Of a stretch of 64,000 bases of DNA, positions 47,221 to 57,191 are shown piece after piece. The notes under the pieces were generated by a model that ran no database searches, was not told where the DNA came from, and was given only the letters and a program-made list of their open reading frames with translations. This stretch comes from Colwellia sp. Arc7-635 (GTDB taxonomy: Bacteria > Pseudomonadota > Gammaproteobacteria > Enterobacterales > Alteromonadaceae): positions 2,728,001 through 2,792,000 of the forward strand of contig NZ_CP034660.1 of assembly GCF_003971255.1 (NCBI RefSeq). The letters are read 5' to 3'. Both the position numbers and the translations under genes were made by a program. Numbering within the stretch: position 1 is the first letter of the stretch; each line of letters begins with the position of its first letter.

Positions 47221-47736
47221 TTAACTACTTAAGTTTTTCAATACATCAAATGGATTCGGTTTCTCTAGCTCTTCCGGCAATTCGCCCCAAACACTATCAG
47301 ACGGAGCCTGACAATCTTTAAGTGAATGCCTTGGAATTAATGGAATAGCGAGTAAAAACTCGTCTTCTACTAATTCTAGCAAATTAACTTCACCATTTTC
47401 ATCTAATTCGATTGCGTCATAGTATGACGGCAACTCAGCTTCAGCTTCCACGTCTTTCACTGGACTAAAAGTAAAATCTACTTCTAATACCAATTCAAAC
47501 TCTTCAGTACATCGCTGACAAGTTAACCCTACCGTTGCCGATGAGGTGCCTGATATTGCTATCAAACCCTGTTCATCCACATCAAATTTGGCATTCACTT
47601 GGACATGCTCACTTCGTGCATCACACACAGCAAGCAATCTATTCATCCCAGATACTTCAAAGTATCCGTCACACACCAACTTTCGTTGTGCGCTTCTGGA
47701 TGGGTCTATCGTTATCGGGAGTTTAAGATTTTTCAT
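47221..47736 (-). CDS. yceD: YceD/DUF177 protein
   Basis: DUF177 protein linked to 23S rRNA accumulation in E. coli and plants. I start it at the ATG at 47736 (MKNLKLPITIDPSRSAQRK), the family's standard opening, giving 171 residues; an upstream in-frame Met at 47817 would add 27 atypical residues. The conserved CQRCTEEFEL, and near the C-terminus DEFLLAIPLIPRHSLKDC, are present. No good Shine-Dalgarno is visible. It is divergent from maf and heads the cluster running to tatD. Confidence 0.93.
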   Translation of the reverse strand: MKNLKLPITIDPSRSAQRKLVCDGYFEVSGMNRLLAVCDARSEHVQVNAKFDVDEQGLIAISGTSSATVGLTCQRCTEEFELVLEVDFTFSPVKDVEAEAELPSYYDAIELDENGEVNLLELVEDEFLLAIPLIPRHSLKDCQAPSDSVWGELPEELEKPNPFDVLKNLSS

Positions 47737-47855
47737 AAGGCGCGCATAATAAAGTGCCTGTTGGCTTGTGTCAAAAGAAAAATAGCTAAATTTGTTTAAA
47801 AATTCAAGATAGCCCATATATTAACTTCAATCTGTTTATATTTTGAGTGATATTG

Positions 47856-48449
47856 ATGAAAAAACTAATTTTAGGCTCTACCTCCCCTTTTCGCAAAGAG
47901 ATTTTGGCGAAACTTAATCTTGAGTTTGAATGTGCTAAACCAAATATTGATGAAACCGCTTTAGAAAATGAATCTCCCATTGAATTAGTGAAACGTCTAG
48001 CCATTGAAAAAGCGAAAGCTGTTGCCGTTGAATTTCCTGACGCGTTAATCATAGGCTCAGATCAAGTTGCTATGTGTGATGGTGACATTCTTGGTAAACC
48101 CCATAATTTTGAAAATGCGGTTAAGCAACTGACAAAGTTTAGTAATAAGACCGTCGCCTTTTATACTGGCTTATGCGTTTATGATAGCGGTTTAGATTAC
48201 ACCACGGCATTAATAGAACCTTTCTTAGTGCATTTCAATGAGCTTTCGCGTAGTGATATCGAAAACTATTTGCATGCTGAACAACCTTATAACTGTGCTG
48301 GTAGTTTCAAAAGTGAAGGATTAGGTATTTGCTTGTTCAAAAAATTAGAAGGTGATGATCCAAATACATTGATCGGTTTACCCCTGATCAAACTTGTTGA
48401 GCTATTAAAGCAACACGGTGTTGATGTTTTAGCTGAACAAACAACTTAA
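47856..48449 (+). CDS. Maf-family nucleotide pyrophosphatase (YceF type)
   Basis: House-cleaning nucleoside triphosphate pyrophosphatase; the YceF type prefers m7GTP. The protein of about 197 residues has LILGSTSPFRKEILAKL, NIDETALENESP, LIIGSDQVAMCDG, GKPHNFENAVKQL, YNCAGSFKSEGLG and NTLIGLPLIKLVELL. The ATG at 47856 has GAG eight bases upstream; a GTG three codons earlier is less likely. Its divergent placement beside yceD is as in E. coli. Confidence 0.93.
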   Translation: MKKLILGSTSPFRKEILAKLNLEFECAKPNIDETALENESPIELVKRLAIEKAKAVAVEFPDALIIGSDQVAMCDGDILGKPHNFENAVKQLTKFSNKTVAFYTGLCVYDSGLDYTTALIEPFLVHFNELSRSDIENYLHAEQPYNCAGSFKSEGLGICLFKKLEGDDPNTLIGLPLIKLVELLKQHGVDVLAEQTT

Positions 48450-49128
48450 TAACAACATTTTAGTATGAGCGCGCTTAGCCATTTATCAAAATAACAATCG
48501 ACAACACAATCGACAATACAACGTTATTGAGTATCTAAGTATTAAGCGTAGAGCAAAAGTTGATTTATACATTTAGCTTACAACATAATTAATGTAAATA
48601 AGCGGCACTAGCCAAACCTATTTACCATACTTTTTATATAACAAGTGTATGCCAAGTGCACTTAAAACTAGTAACTGGTATTAATTAAGTCGAGTAACCT
48701 TGTATTAATCTAGTGAGAGTGATTACTGGGTTAATCCAAGGTTTATATAATAAGTTGATAAATGAATTAACTCTATCTGACGCTCAGCGGACAAAGCTTT
48801 ATTTTAAGAGTAAACAACTTCATATAGCGACAATAACGCAGCAATTAAGCGTACAAAGCTAGATTTAGCACAATTACATCGAGTCAAATACAACCACAAA
48901 ATATTAATGGTGTTAGCTACAGCATAAAAGATTAGCCACATAAGTTGTTATCACAGTTAATGTTGCTTTATATCGCTTGTAAACATCACTTATTAAGCAG
49001 AACTCTATTCGCTACAATGTTATATATTGTAATCGATACGTAATATTTGCATTTTTAGCTTGAATTACACTTAACACTGCTCCATAACTTAAAGTATGAC
49101 TATCATTTACTTTAAGTTTGTTTAAGCG
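48450..49128. other. Long AT-rich intergenic region
   Basis: About 680 bases between maf and the small exported protein gene. I see no gene, RNA family or terminator. The only structure is a perfect 10-bp inverted repeat, ACTTAAAGTA (49087-49096) with TACTTTAAGT (49108-49117), 11 bases before the next gene; this could be an operator. Confidence 0.5.
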
Positions 49129-49425
49129 ATGTTTAAATTACTCTTCATTATAAGTATGCTACTACCGACTGTTTCAGCTAATGAAACAGGCTTAGTCTCT
49201 TTAAGTGATTTAAATTTTACTGAAACAAATATTGTAGAAATTGAACAAACTGATAACCTGGATTTTGACAGACCAGCATTATTACCTTCAGCGCTTGTTC
49301 AATTATCACCAGATAGAAATGTAAAGTTAAGCTACTTTAATCCGTTCATTGTTCAGTCCTACTTTCAAAGTTTTCATTCTAGAGCACCCCCACTCATTAT
49401 TTTTCAATCCACATTTATTGCATAA
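49129..49425 (+). CDS. Small exported protein of unknown function
   Basis: A possible 98-residue protein with a clear signal peptide (MFKLLFIISMLLPTVSA, then NETG). The remainder has no family I recognise; it is mildly acidic in the middle and hydrophobic at the end (FQSFHSRAPPLIIFQSTFIA). The Shine-Dalgarno is weak. A 10-bp inverted repeat lies just upstream. The signal peptide argues it is real; its isolation between two long non-coding stretches argues for caution. Confidence 0.5.
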   Translation: MFKLLFIISMLLPTVSANETGLVSLSDLNFTETNIVEIEQTDNLDFDRPALLPSALVQLSPDRNVKLSYFNPFIVQSYFQSFHSRAPPLIIFQSTFIA

Positions 49426-50023
49426 CATGCAAATTTACGTTGAGGATTATTCTCTTTATTCTTTATTTATCGAAAGAGCATAGCCCAATTGCTGAGTCTG
49501 AGTTCGCAACAGTTAATACTATTAAGCTCAGCGCTAAATAAACTGTTTAAGACACCTGATTGTACCCGTTAGGGTTATTTAAAATCCATCTGATATTTAA
49601 ACGTTATCAGTTACTACAGTAAGTTGGTTTTAGATAGACAGTTCAACTCAATAAGCACAGCGTTATTCATTATTGAAATATAGTTATTAGCATTTGTAAA
49701 TACCCGTTCCACTTCAAGATGCAGTTTCAGCGCTAAGCTAGGAATTTAGGCCAAGGCGCGATACTTGATAATGGTCACTCCCTTATCAAGTATCGCAACG
49801 CTGGACTGATTTTCTAGCATAGCGCCCCACGGGCAAGCCGATAAAGGGTCATCTCCGGCGTTATTGATTTCGAGAATAGAATGACTATTCCCTTCAATCA
49901 ATGCCTTGGTGCTAACCCGTTATCGACTTGCTGAAATCTGCATTTTGAAGTGGAGCGGGTATAGATCCCTATCAACCAGTCAACATACTGGTAACAAGTG
50001 CATAGAAAAATTTAGAGGCTCAT
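49426..50023. other. Intergenic region containing a MITE-like element
   Basis: About 600 bases between the small exported protein gene and the CBS gene. The MITE-like element at 49700-49962 takes up its second half. Nothing is recognised in the first 270 bases. Confidence 0.7.
49700..49962. mobile_element. MITE-like element with 32-33 bp terminal inverted repeats
   Basis: Ends match as imperfect inverted repeats: ATACCCGTTCCACTTCAAGA on the left (49700-49731) and, in reverse complement, ATACCCGCTCCACTTCAAAA on the right (49930-49962), each continuing TGCAG..TTTCAGC. Inside are two nested hairpin arms. Arm one: GCGATACTTGATAA (49758-49771) with its perfect complement at 49783-49796, extended outward by the imperfect match of 49730-49755 with 49801-49825. 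Arm two: CGATAAAGGGT (49839-49849) with ACCCGTTATCG (49915-49925), enclosing a further stem (49857-49879 with 49885-49905). No transposase or reading frame is present. It is probably a non-autonomous element or dispersed repeat. Confidence 0.8.
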
Positions 50024-50599
50024 ATGAAAAAATTACAGTTAGTTAACTTAGAAGCTACAGACAACATTATATCTCCAGAGCAATTTGAAGAAATTAATTT
50101 AGAATCACCCGCGGTAGAAATATTTACTGACTTTAAAGTTCATAAAGCACTGATGATTGACGGAGAAACGATGGCGATAACAGCATTACAATTGATGTTA
50201 AAAACGCACGTTAGAATGAATATTGTCGTTGCTGAGAATGATGACTTCATTGGTATTATTAGTACTAATGAATTATCAGAACAAAATATTGTTGCAAAAT
50301 TATCTAAAGGTATTGCTCGTGAAGATGTATTGGTCAAAGACCTAATGATCCCTAAATCAGATTTCCATGCCTTTGACTACAATGAATTGCTACGGGCATC
50401 TGTTGGTGATGTGGTCTCAACGTTAGAAGATTATCAACTTCGCCATTGCCTAGTACTGGATAGAGAAAGTCATCATATTCGGGGCGTAATTTCATCTAGT
50501 GATATAGCAAGGAAACTGCATATCAATATGGACTTAAATGTTAAACAATCATTTGGTTCGGTTTATGATGTTGTCCATCAAAAAGCCAGTTCAATGTAA
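50024..50599 (+). CDS. CBS-domain pair protein
   Basis: A soluble 191-residue protein made of two CBS domains (about residues 38-95: ALQLMLKTHVRMNIVVAEND.FIGIIST; and about 100-170: VKDLMIPKSDFHAFDY, RHCLVLDRESHHIRGVISSSDIARKL). CBS pairs bind adenine nucleotides and regulate partners; no effector domain is attached and no obvious partner gene is adjacent, so the role is unknown. The ATG has AGAGG upstream. The MITE-like element lies about 60 bases before the start and may affect its expression. Confidence 0.88.
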   Translation: MKKLQLVNLEATDNIISPEQFEEINLESPAVEIFTDFKVHKALMIDGETMAITALQLMLKTHVRMNIVVAENDDFIGIISTNELSEQNIVAKLSKGIAREDVLVKDLMIPKSDFHAFDYNELLRASVGDVVSTLEDYQLRHCLVLDRESHHIRGVISSSDIARKLHINMDLNVKQSFGSVYDVVHQKASSM

Positions 50600-51176
50600 T
50601 CATTACAGCCAACGAAGCAGTGCTCGCTTAGTCATTGTTAGCAATTGAGCGATATTGAATATACAAGTGAGCATACTGTTTTATTAACTGTGAATAAATA
50701 ATCGAATATAAAAATGGCTTTAACGTTCTTTAACCTGCCAGGTTTGGCTAACTTGGCTTGCACTGAACCGTTATTTCAACCAACATCCTCGCCCATTGAT
50801 TAGCGACTTTTACGTGATTAAGCTGAACTTAAGGTGTTGAGTGCCTGATATTTAGGTAATACAGGTATAACTTATTTATATCAGTTATTAGGAGAGCAAA
50901 AGGATAGTGAAAAAAAAAGCTCAGTAAAGAATGAGATTATCATCCTTTACTGAGCTTTTTAACTTTATCGATTAATCTCACGTATAAGCTTAACGCAGAA
51001 ACTTTCTATTCCGTCTAATATGACGATGCCCCCTCTATTACCGCTTAAACGCTTAAATTGTCATAGTGCCCAAAATCTAATTTAATACCTAACCTGAACT
51101 GATATTTAAACTAGAAAGCTTAAGCACTAACTAGAGTGAAATTGCATAGTGAAATAGATACACACTTGCTGAACTT
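50600..51176. other. Convergent intergenic region with terminator
   Basis: About 575 bases between the CBS gene (plus) and rluC (minus). It contains one strong bidirectional terminator at 50912-50960; nothing else was recognised. Confidence 0.6.
50912..50962. terminator. Bidirectional rho-independent terminator
   Basis: Stem GCTCAGTAAAG (50919-50929) with CTTTACTGAGC (50945-50955), bordered by an eight-A run on the left and a five-T run on the right. It can serve both the CBS gene and rluC. Confidence 0.88.
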
Positions 51177-52163
51177 CTACTGAGCTTCTGACTTGGTTAA
51201 TTTTTTTAATACTTTTTCAAGCGAAGGCTCTAATGGAGCTTCTATCTTTATACGTTCGTTACTTAATGGATGAGTAAACTCAATGCTTGCTGCATGAAGA
51301 AATAAACGTTTCAAGCCTAATGTCTTCATTTCGTAATCAAAATCTTCATGACCATATTTTGCATCACAGGCAATAGAATGCCCTTTAGTTTGACAATGAA
51401 CACGTATTTGATGCGTACGACCTGTTACCGGAAAAGCTCGAACTAACGTTGCATTTCTATAGTGTTGAATAACTTTAAAGCGTGTTTCAGACTCTTTGCC
51501 ATTGATGTTATCTACCACAACAACGCGCTCACCTGATTTCAAATCATTTTTCTTCAGGCTTTCAGTCACACGCGTTAATTTAGCCGACCAACGGCCTTTA
51601 ACCAAAGCATGATAAAACTTTTGTACAGTTTTATTTCTTAATTGCTCATGTAAATGGCGCAAAGCCGAGCGTTTTTTGGCAACGACTAAACAGCCTGAAG
51701 TATCTCTATCAAGACGATGAACAAGTTCTAACATGCGGGCATCAGGTCGCAAAGCTCTTAACGCTTCAATCAAACCAAAACTCAAACCACTGCCACCATG
51801 CACGGCCATACCTGAAGGTTTATTAATAACAATTAAGCGTTCATCTTCAAATAATATTTGTTTTTCTAAGTTCGCAACAACGTTTAACTGTGTAGAAACT
51901 GTATTCGTATTTTCCGAAACACGAATAGGTGCAACACGAATAATATCTTCATCAACTAACTTATACTCAGGCTTGGTACGTTTTTTATTGACGCGTATTT
52001 CACCTTTGCGCAATAAACGATAAAGCATACTCTTAGGCACGCCTTTTAGTGTTTTCACTAAAAAATTATCAATACGTTGGCCAGCATCTTCACTGTCTAC
52101 AGTGAAAAATCTAACTTGAGGTTTTGGGCTATCTGTCATCTCGGGTTTTGGGCTATCTGTCAT
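51177..52163 (-). CDS. rluC: 23S rRNA pseudouridine synthase RluC
   Basis: Makes pseudouridines 955, 2504 and 2580 of 23S rRNA. An S4 RNA-binding domain (about residues 20-80: GQRIDNFLVKTLKGVPKSMLYRLLRKGEIRVN) precedes the RluA-type catalytic domain with the Asp in ELVHRLDRDTSGC and a late RTHQIRVH. The start is ambiguous: a 24-bp tandem duplication encodes MTDSPKPE/MTDSPKPQ, giving ATGs at 52163 and 52139; an earlier in-frame Met at 52226 adds 21 atypical residues. It is divergent from rne, as in E. coli. Confidence 0.95.
   Translation of the reverse strand: MTDSPKPEMTDSPKPQVRFFTVDSEDAGQRIDNFLVKTLKGVPKSMLYRLLRKGEIRVNKKRTKPEYKLVDEDIIRVAPIRVSENTNTVSTQLNVVANLEKQILFEDERLIVINKPSGMAVHGGSGLSFGLIEALRALRPDARMLELVHRLDRDTSGCLVVAKKRSALRHLHEQLRNKTVQKFYHALVKGRWSAKLTRVTESLKKNDLKSGERVVVVDNINGKESETRFKVIQHYRNATLVRAFPVTGRTHQIRVHCQTKGHSIACDAKYGHEDFDYEMKTLGLKRLFLHAASIEFTHPLSNERIKIEAPLEPSLEKVLKKLTKSEAQ
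52116..52163 (-). repeat. 24-bp tandem duplication at the rluC start
   Basis: Two adjacent 24-bp units (52163-52140 and 52139-52116) begin ATGACAGATAGCCCAAAACC and differ only in their last few bases, duplicating the start codon and seven codons in frame. Confidence 0.9.
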
Positions 52164-52226
52164 ATCAGTTTTACTAGGAACTATAATTACCTGCAGTTTA
52201 ACATATTTTTTTCTAATTACGGCCAA

Positions 52227-52803
52227 TTAAAACTAGGATTTAATTGGCTTATCTATAAATAAGTGTGATAATAGAGTGGTTACCGCTACATTCTAGCCGT
52301 AACAAGCAAAAAGGATGCTTTAAGCGAGACGTAAGAGGCAAAATGCGGCCACGTTACTATGAGACAATTTTATCAAACATCATTGTCTAGATATTAACAG
52401 TAAGGCCTATTGCGAATTTGACGCGTGTAACTTGTCAAAAAATAACGCATAAACATATTGTCCGGCGCAATAAAGCAATTATGTAATTAAACAGAAAAAA
52501 TTAAGTCACATTTTCAATCGTTAACTTATTAGAAAACACGATAAAAATATCGAACTAAAATTAACGAAGCACTTAATTATCTGTTGCGCACAGCACACAG
52601 GCTGAGCACATAAAGAAACAATTTCACTGTGGTGTAAACACCGCAGTTATATTAAAAAAATCAGAATTTTTAACAGCTTGCTGCGTAATATGGCGTAGTA
52701 AGATTGACACCCGTGAGGTTGACAAGTTGCTGTTACCATAGCGAAAGATTACTTTGTGTTCTAAGCAATGGTGTGTTGTGACTAAAAATGAGTCACACAA
52801 ACT
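52227..52803 (+). promoter_or_regulatory. Divergent promoter region and long rne leader
   Basis: About 580 bases separate rluC and rne. In E. coli rne has a leader of several hundred bases through which RNase E represses its own mRNA; the spacing here suggests the same. A strong hairpin is visible at 52626-52647 (ACTGTGGTGT with ACACCGCAGT, one G-U pair, UAAA loop), a plausible counterpart of the E. coli leader hairpins. The exact transcription start cannot be told. Confidence 0.55.
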
Positions 52804-55800
52804 ATGAAACGTATGTTAATTAATGCTACACAATCAGAAGAATTGCGTGTAGCACTTGTAGATGGTCAACAACTTTACGATTTAGATATCGAAAGCCCTG
52901 GTCACGAACAAAAAAAATCAAATATCTATAAAGCTAAAATCACCCGTATTGAACCGTCGTTAGAAGCGGCGTTTGTTGATTATGGTGCTGATCGCCACGG
53001 TTTTTTACCAATGAAAGAAATCGCCCGTGAATACTTCCCTAAGGGCTACAGCTTCCAAGGCCGTCCTAATATCAAAGAAGTGCTTCGTGAAGGGCAAGAA
53101 GTTATCGTTCAAATTGATAAAGAAGAGCGTGGCCAAAAAGGTGCAGCGTTAACGACTTTTATCAGTCTTGCAGGTAGCTACCTAGTACTTATGCCAAATA
53201 ACCCTCGTGCTGGTGGTATTTCTCGCCGTATCGAAGGTGATGAGCGTACAGATTTAAAAGCGTCATTAAGTAAACTTACTCTTCCTAAAGGCATGGGCTT
53301 AATTGTTCGTACAGCTGGTGTAGGCAAAGAATATGAAGAACTTGAATGGGATTTAAACGTTCTATTACATCATTGGAACGCCATATCAGAAGCCGGTGCG
53401 AGCCGCCCTGCTCCGTTCTTAATTCATCAAGAAACAAACGTTATTTTACGTGCTATTCGTGATTACTTACGTCGTGATATTGGTGAAGTATTAATTGATC
53501 GTCCTAAAATTTTCGAAAGTGTGAAAAAGCACATCGAAATTGTTCGACCTGACTTTTTAAGTAAAGTTAAACTTTACAATAATGACGTACCTTTATTTAC
53601 GCATTATCAAATTGAAACGCAAATTGAAACAGCCTTTCAACGTGAAGTACGCTTACCATCTGGTGGTTCAATAGTTATTGATCCAACAGAAGCTTTAACC
53701 TCTATCGATATTAACTCTGCCCGCGCCACAAAAGGTAGTGATATAGAAGAGACTGCATTCAACACAAACTTAGAAGCCGCTGAAGAAATTGCTCGCCAAT
53801 TACGTTTACGTGATTTGGGTGGCCTAGTGGTTATCGATTTTATCGATATGACTCCTGTTCGCCATCAACGTGAAGTTGAAAATAGAATGCGCGATGCCGT
53901 GAAACAAGACAGAGCACGCATTCAATTAGGTCGTATTTCACGTTTTGGATTACTTGAAATGTCACGCCAACGTTTGCGCCCTTCTATTGGCGAAACAAGC
54001 CAAGGTGTTTGTCCTCGTTGTAGTGGTACCGGCCATGTTCGTGGTGTTGAATCTTTAGCATTGTCAGTATTGCGTTTGATGGAAGAAGAAGCCATTAAAG
54101 ACAATACTCAACAAGTACAAGCACAAGTGCCTGTTCCTGTTGCAACGTATTTATTAAACGAAAAACGTCGCTCTGTATTTCATATCGAAAAACATCACAG
54201 TGTCAATATTCTGATTATTCCTAATCCTAATATGGTTACACCGCAATATGAAGTTATCCGCGTAAGAAAAGACGAAGGTATCGAAGAAGCCAGCTATGAT
54301 ATGGCAACTAAGCAAGCAGTAACTGAAGAAGCTGTAATGCCTAAGTTCGATAAAGAAGTCAGTAAACGCGATGAACCTTTATTACAAGGTATGTCTTCAC
54401 CTAAGCAAGCACCTAAAAAACAAGAGCCTGTGCCTGTTGTAGAAGTTAAAGCTGAAACAGAAAGCTTACTAACAAGTGCTATATCTTGGGTTAAATCTCT
54501 TTTTGCTACTGAAGCAAAAGAAGAAGTTAAACCAGCACCGAAAAAAGCGCCAGAGACTACGGCTCGCAATAGCGAACGTCGTCCACAACGTGGTCGTCAA
54601 GGTCAACGTCGTAATAATCGTAATGATTCACGCAATGACTCGCGTAACGAAAACCGTGCTGAAGGTGTTAATGATACCCGCAACACAAACCGTAACGACA
54701 AACGTAAGCCGCAAAGTAGCAATGACAACACGGCGACTAAGCAAAATGTAGAAGCAGTAGTAACAACGCCTAAGCCGCAAAAAGAACGTGTTCAAAAGCC
54801 TAAGGAAGAAAAAGTAGCTGAACGTCGTCAACGTCGTAACAATCGTAAGAAAGTGCGTGTTAATAGCGATGTTAAAAACAATACCCATGTTGAAAATAAA
54901 AATGTTGATGGTACTGAAGTTAAAGCTCAAGCACCTGAAAACAAAGCTATTGAAACAACTCATATTGTTGATACACCTGTAGTTGAAGTGCCAAAGGTTG
55001 AAGCAGCTAAAGTTGAACAAACATCGGCAGTAGAAACTGTTGATACTGTAAATACTGATACTTCAGCTAACAAGGCAAAAGAAGAGCAACGTCCAAGAAG
55101 TCGTCGTTCTCCTCGTCATATGCGAGCACACGGTCAGCGTCGTAGACAAAATGCAGATGCAGAAGCCTCTACTGAAATAACTGAAGATCCAGTAACAGCT
55201 CGTTACCCGGAGCAGAGTTCAACTCCAGCAGATAGCACTTCAAATGAAGTAACTGAATCAAAGCCTACTGTTGAGCAAGTTCAACAAGTGCAAGCTGACG
55301 CATTAGCTGAAGTAATTAATGACTCAAAAAATGAAGTTCAACAGAACTTACCATTTGATGAGCCAGAAGCAGCAGTTATTGCTACCGATGCTAAAGCTAC
55401 AGAGCAAACAACTGAAGATGTTAAGCCTGAAGCTGTATCAGCACCGGTTGTTGATACTCCAGCTCCAGTTGTCGAAGCACCAGTGAAAGTTAGCAGTGAG
55501 AAAGCTGAAATAGCTGAAACACCGGTTATAGAAGAAAAAGTTGCAGATGTTAAGGTAGAAGAAACAGTTTCTATCGAGCAGCCAGCACCAGAAACTTCTG
55601 AAGTAGAAACGGATGTTTCAACACCAGCGATAGAAGCTGTAACAACGACAACTGAAGATAAGCCTGTTACCGCTGAAGAAAAACCTAAAAAAGTACGTGC
55701 TAAAGTTAAAAATATTAAACGTACAGTGAAGGCAGCAGCACGTAAATCATCAGGAAAAGCATCAGCTCCTATGGCTAAGCCAGAAACTATTGTTAGCAGC

Positions 55801-55929
55801 GGTGTTATCCCACGTGATTTCGTCGCAAACGAGCAAAGAACTTCGCATAGCACATCAGGTAAGACAGCACTTGTTAGCAATGCAACTAGTCGACATTCGG
55901 CAGGTGCAACTAAGCCAACACTTGATTAA
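52804..55929 (+). CDS. rne: Ribonuclease E
   Basis: Main mRNA-degrading and RNA-processing endonuclease and degradosome scaffold. The catalytic half (residues 1 to about 510) has the S1 domain ([27 protein letters not shown]), a 5'-sensor region, the metal-binding DNase I-like part ([13 protein letters not shown] and [11 protein letters not shown]) and the zinc-link Cys403-Pro-Arg-Cys406. The rest is disordered and low-complexity: Arg/Asn-rich blocks (about 600-640, 670-700, 760-785) for RNA binding and Pro/Val/Glu-rich linkers. The segment [17 protein letters not shown] (about 553-569) resembles the membrane-targeting amphipathic helix. It ends in a conserved basic/[13 protein letters not shown] tail. 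The Shine-Dalgarno is weak. Confidence 0.97.
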   Translation: MKRMLINATQSEELRVALVDGQQLYDLDIESPGHEQKKSNIYKAKITRIEPSLEAAFVDYGADRHGFLPMKEIAREYFPKGYSFQGRPNIKEVLREGQEVIVQIDKEERGQKGAALTTFISLAGSYLVLMPNNPRAGGISRRIEGDERTDLKASLSKLTLPKGMGLIVRTAGVGKEYEELEWDLNVLLHHWNAISEAGASRPAPFLIHQETNVILRAIRDYLRRDIGEVLIDRPKIFESVKKHIEIVRPDFLSKVKLYNNDVPLFTHYQIETQIETAFQREVRLPSGGSIVIDPTEALTSIDINSARATKGSDIEETAFNTNLEAAEEIARQLRLRDLGGLVVIDFIDMTPVRHQREVENRMRDAVKQDRARIQLGRISRFGLLEMSRQRLRPSIGETSQGVCPRCSGTGHVRGVESLALSVLRLMEEEAIKDNTQQVQAQVPVPVATYLLNEKRRSVFHIEKHHSVNILIIPNPNMVTPQYEVIRVRKDEGIEEASYDMATKQAVTEEAVMPKFDKEVSKRDEPLLQGMSSPKQAPKKQEPVPVVEVKAETESLLTSAISWVKSLFATEAKEEVKPAPKKAPETTARNSERRPQRGRQGQRRNNRNDSRNDSRNENRAEGVNDTRNTNRNDKRKPQSSNDNTATKQNVEAVVTTPKPQKERVQKPKEEKVAERRQRRNNRKKVRVNSDVKNNTHVENKNVDGTEVKAQAPENKAIETTHIVDTPVVEVPKVEAAKVEQTSAVETVDTVNTDTSANKAKEEQRPRSRRSPRHMRAHGQRRRQNADAEASTEITEDPVTARYPEQSSTPADSTSNEVTESKPTVEQVQQVQADALAEVINDSKNEVQQNLPFDEPEAAVIATDAKATEQTTEDVKPEAVSAPVVDTPAPVVEAPVKVSSEKAEIAETPVIEEKVADVKVEETVSIEQPAPETSEVETDVSTPAIEAVTTTTEDKPVTAEEKPKKVRAKVKNIKRTVKAAARKSSGKASAPMAKPETIVSSGVIPRDFVANEQRTSHSTSGKTALVSNATSRHSAGATKPTLD

Positions 55930-55973
55930 GTTGTTCCGCTAATCTTTAGAGGTATTTTCTAGAGAGTTAAAAA

Positions 55974-56009
55974 ATAAAAACCAATTACATAACGTAATTG
56001 GTTTTTTAT
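55974..56009 (+). terminator. Rho-independent terminator of rne
   Basis: Stem CCAATTAC (55981-55988) with GTAATTGG (55994-56001), preceded by an A-run and followed by six T residues, about 50 bases past the rne stop. Confidence 0.88.
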
Positions 56010-56482
56010 TGTCTGGCTCTAAATGTTAAATGTAAAATATTAACCCTTATATCACAACTGCGAGCTAACCTTACCTGCTTTACACCGATGGTTTACTGTG
56101 TGCAGGTTTTTAACTAAATATTCGACATTCAACGTAGCTAACTCGATGTATTAGCAATAACTATTATTGGTCAGCACCAAAGAGCATTGATGACCAGCCT
56201 GCTACTCATCGACTCCTAATAATAAAAATGACAAACGAAATATAGATAACTTCAAAGATGTGCACACTAGACAACATAGATAAGTAATAAAACATAGAGT
56301 AAAGAAGGCAAAATTCAGACATCATTGCTTTCGAGAGCTAACAAAAAAAAATTTGATCTCACTAAAAATTAGTCAGAATTAGGTTAGTGTAAATAGTTAC
56401 CTTTTATATATTATTTTGATTATTGGACTTTATAGGTTATGTTTATTGCCATTTAACATATGACACTAAAATGGATTTTTAG
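56010..56482. other. Intergenic region, no feature recognised
   Basis: About 470 AT-rich bases between the rne terminator and the lipoprotein gene. No gene, repeat or clear regulatory site was recognised. Confidence 0.5.
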
Positions 56483-57145
56483 ATGAAGGGAAATAATTTA
56501 CTTACTATATTAATGTTTAATATAATTTTTTTGGCCGGTTGTAGTGAAAATAAAAAAGAAACTTTAACGGATGTTGACGTTAAAAAAATACAGATAATAA
56601 TCAACGAAGAAATCAACGATATACCCACATTAAAGTGGCGATTGATTGATGGAACATTGAATATAGAATTTAAATTCTCTTCGTTTGAACAGCAAAGTGT
56701 TGACATGAAAATGATAGATAAATTGCTATCAAAAACTGTACAGCAAGTATTAGGTTCTACACCTACGGATATTACTATTGTAGCTAAGCTAAAAGAGCAA
56801 AAGGTTGCTGACCAATGCCCAGGAAATAATAAAATCCTTCCTATACGACTTTTAATTGATAAAGAAAATAAAATAATGGCTTACGGCTCTGAAATCACAG
56901 AGCCTTACCTAGTTTCTTTATTTGAAACCCTACCCTACGGGTGTCAGGATGCGAGAATTACTTTTTTATACGAGAATGGAGCATCTTTAACATATATTGA
57001 GAGCTTAAATGCGCTATTAAAAAAATCTGCAAAATACGGTTATCAAACCCCAATTTTGTTAGAAATGCCCACTCAAGCTGTTAAATGGAACTGGCAAAAT
57101 GATAGTAATAAAGTACGTATATCTCTGACATCTACAGAGCTTTAA
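56483..57145 (+). CDS. Putative lipoprotein of unknown function
   Basis: A 220-residue protein with a lipoprotein signal: MKGNNLLTILMFNIIFLAGC, the lipobox LAGC placing the lipidated Cys at residue 20, followed by SENKK. The mature part has no recognised family; it includes four further cysteine-poor segments and a pair (DQCPG, YGCQD) that may form a disulfide. GGA lies seven bases before the ATG. The coding sequence is very AT-rich relative to its neighbours, which could indicate acquisition. Its stop codon lies within a long palindrome. Confidence 0.72.
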   Translation: MKGNNLLTILMFNIIFLAGCSENKKETLTDVDVKKIQIIINEEINDIPTLKWRLIDGTLNIEFKFSSFEQQSVDMKMIDKLLSKTVQQVLGSTPTDITIVAKLKEQKVADQCPGNNKILPIRLLIDKENKIMAYGSEITEPYLVSLFETLPYGCQDARITFLYENGASLTYIESLNALLKKSAKYGYQTPILLEMPTQAVKWNWQNDSNKVRISLTSTEL

Positions 57146-57191
57146 TTAATCGTTCAAATTACTAATTTGTTGAGCGATTAATTAAAGCTCT
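57136..57191. repeat. Long palindrome overlapping the lipoprotein stop codon
   Basis: A perfect 17-bp inverted repeat (57136-57152 with 57075+100 i.e. 57175-57191; arm AGAGCTTTAATTAATCG), extended inward by CAAATT and AATTTG around a short loop. The TAA stop is inside the left arm. There is no T-run after the stem, so it could be an mRNA 3' stability element or a weak terminator. Confidence 0.85.

Noticed and set aside
48498-48523. Two AATCGACAA-type direct repeats as further propionate regulator sites
   Set aside because: They lack the palindromic TGTCGACA core and are far from the propionate operon.
49700-49962. CRISPR-like repeat or integron attC site
   Set aside because: There is no repeat-spacer periodicity, no cas or integrase gene, and the terminal repeats and nested arms fit a MITE-type element better.
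52804-55929. Ribonuclease G instead of RNase E
   Set aside because: The 1041-residue length and long disordered basic/acidic C-terminal scaffold fit RNase E; RNase G lacks that half.
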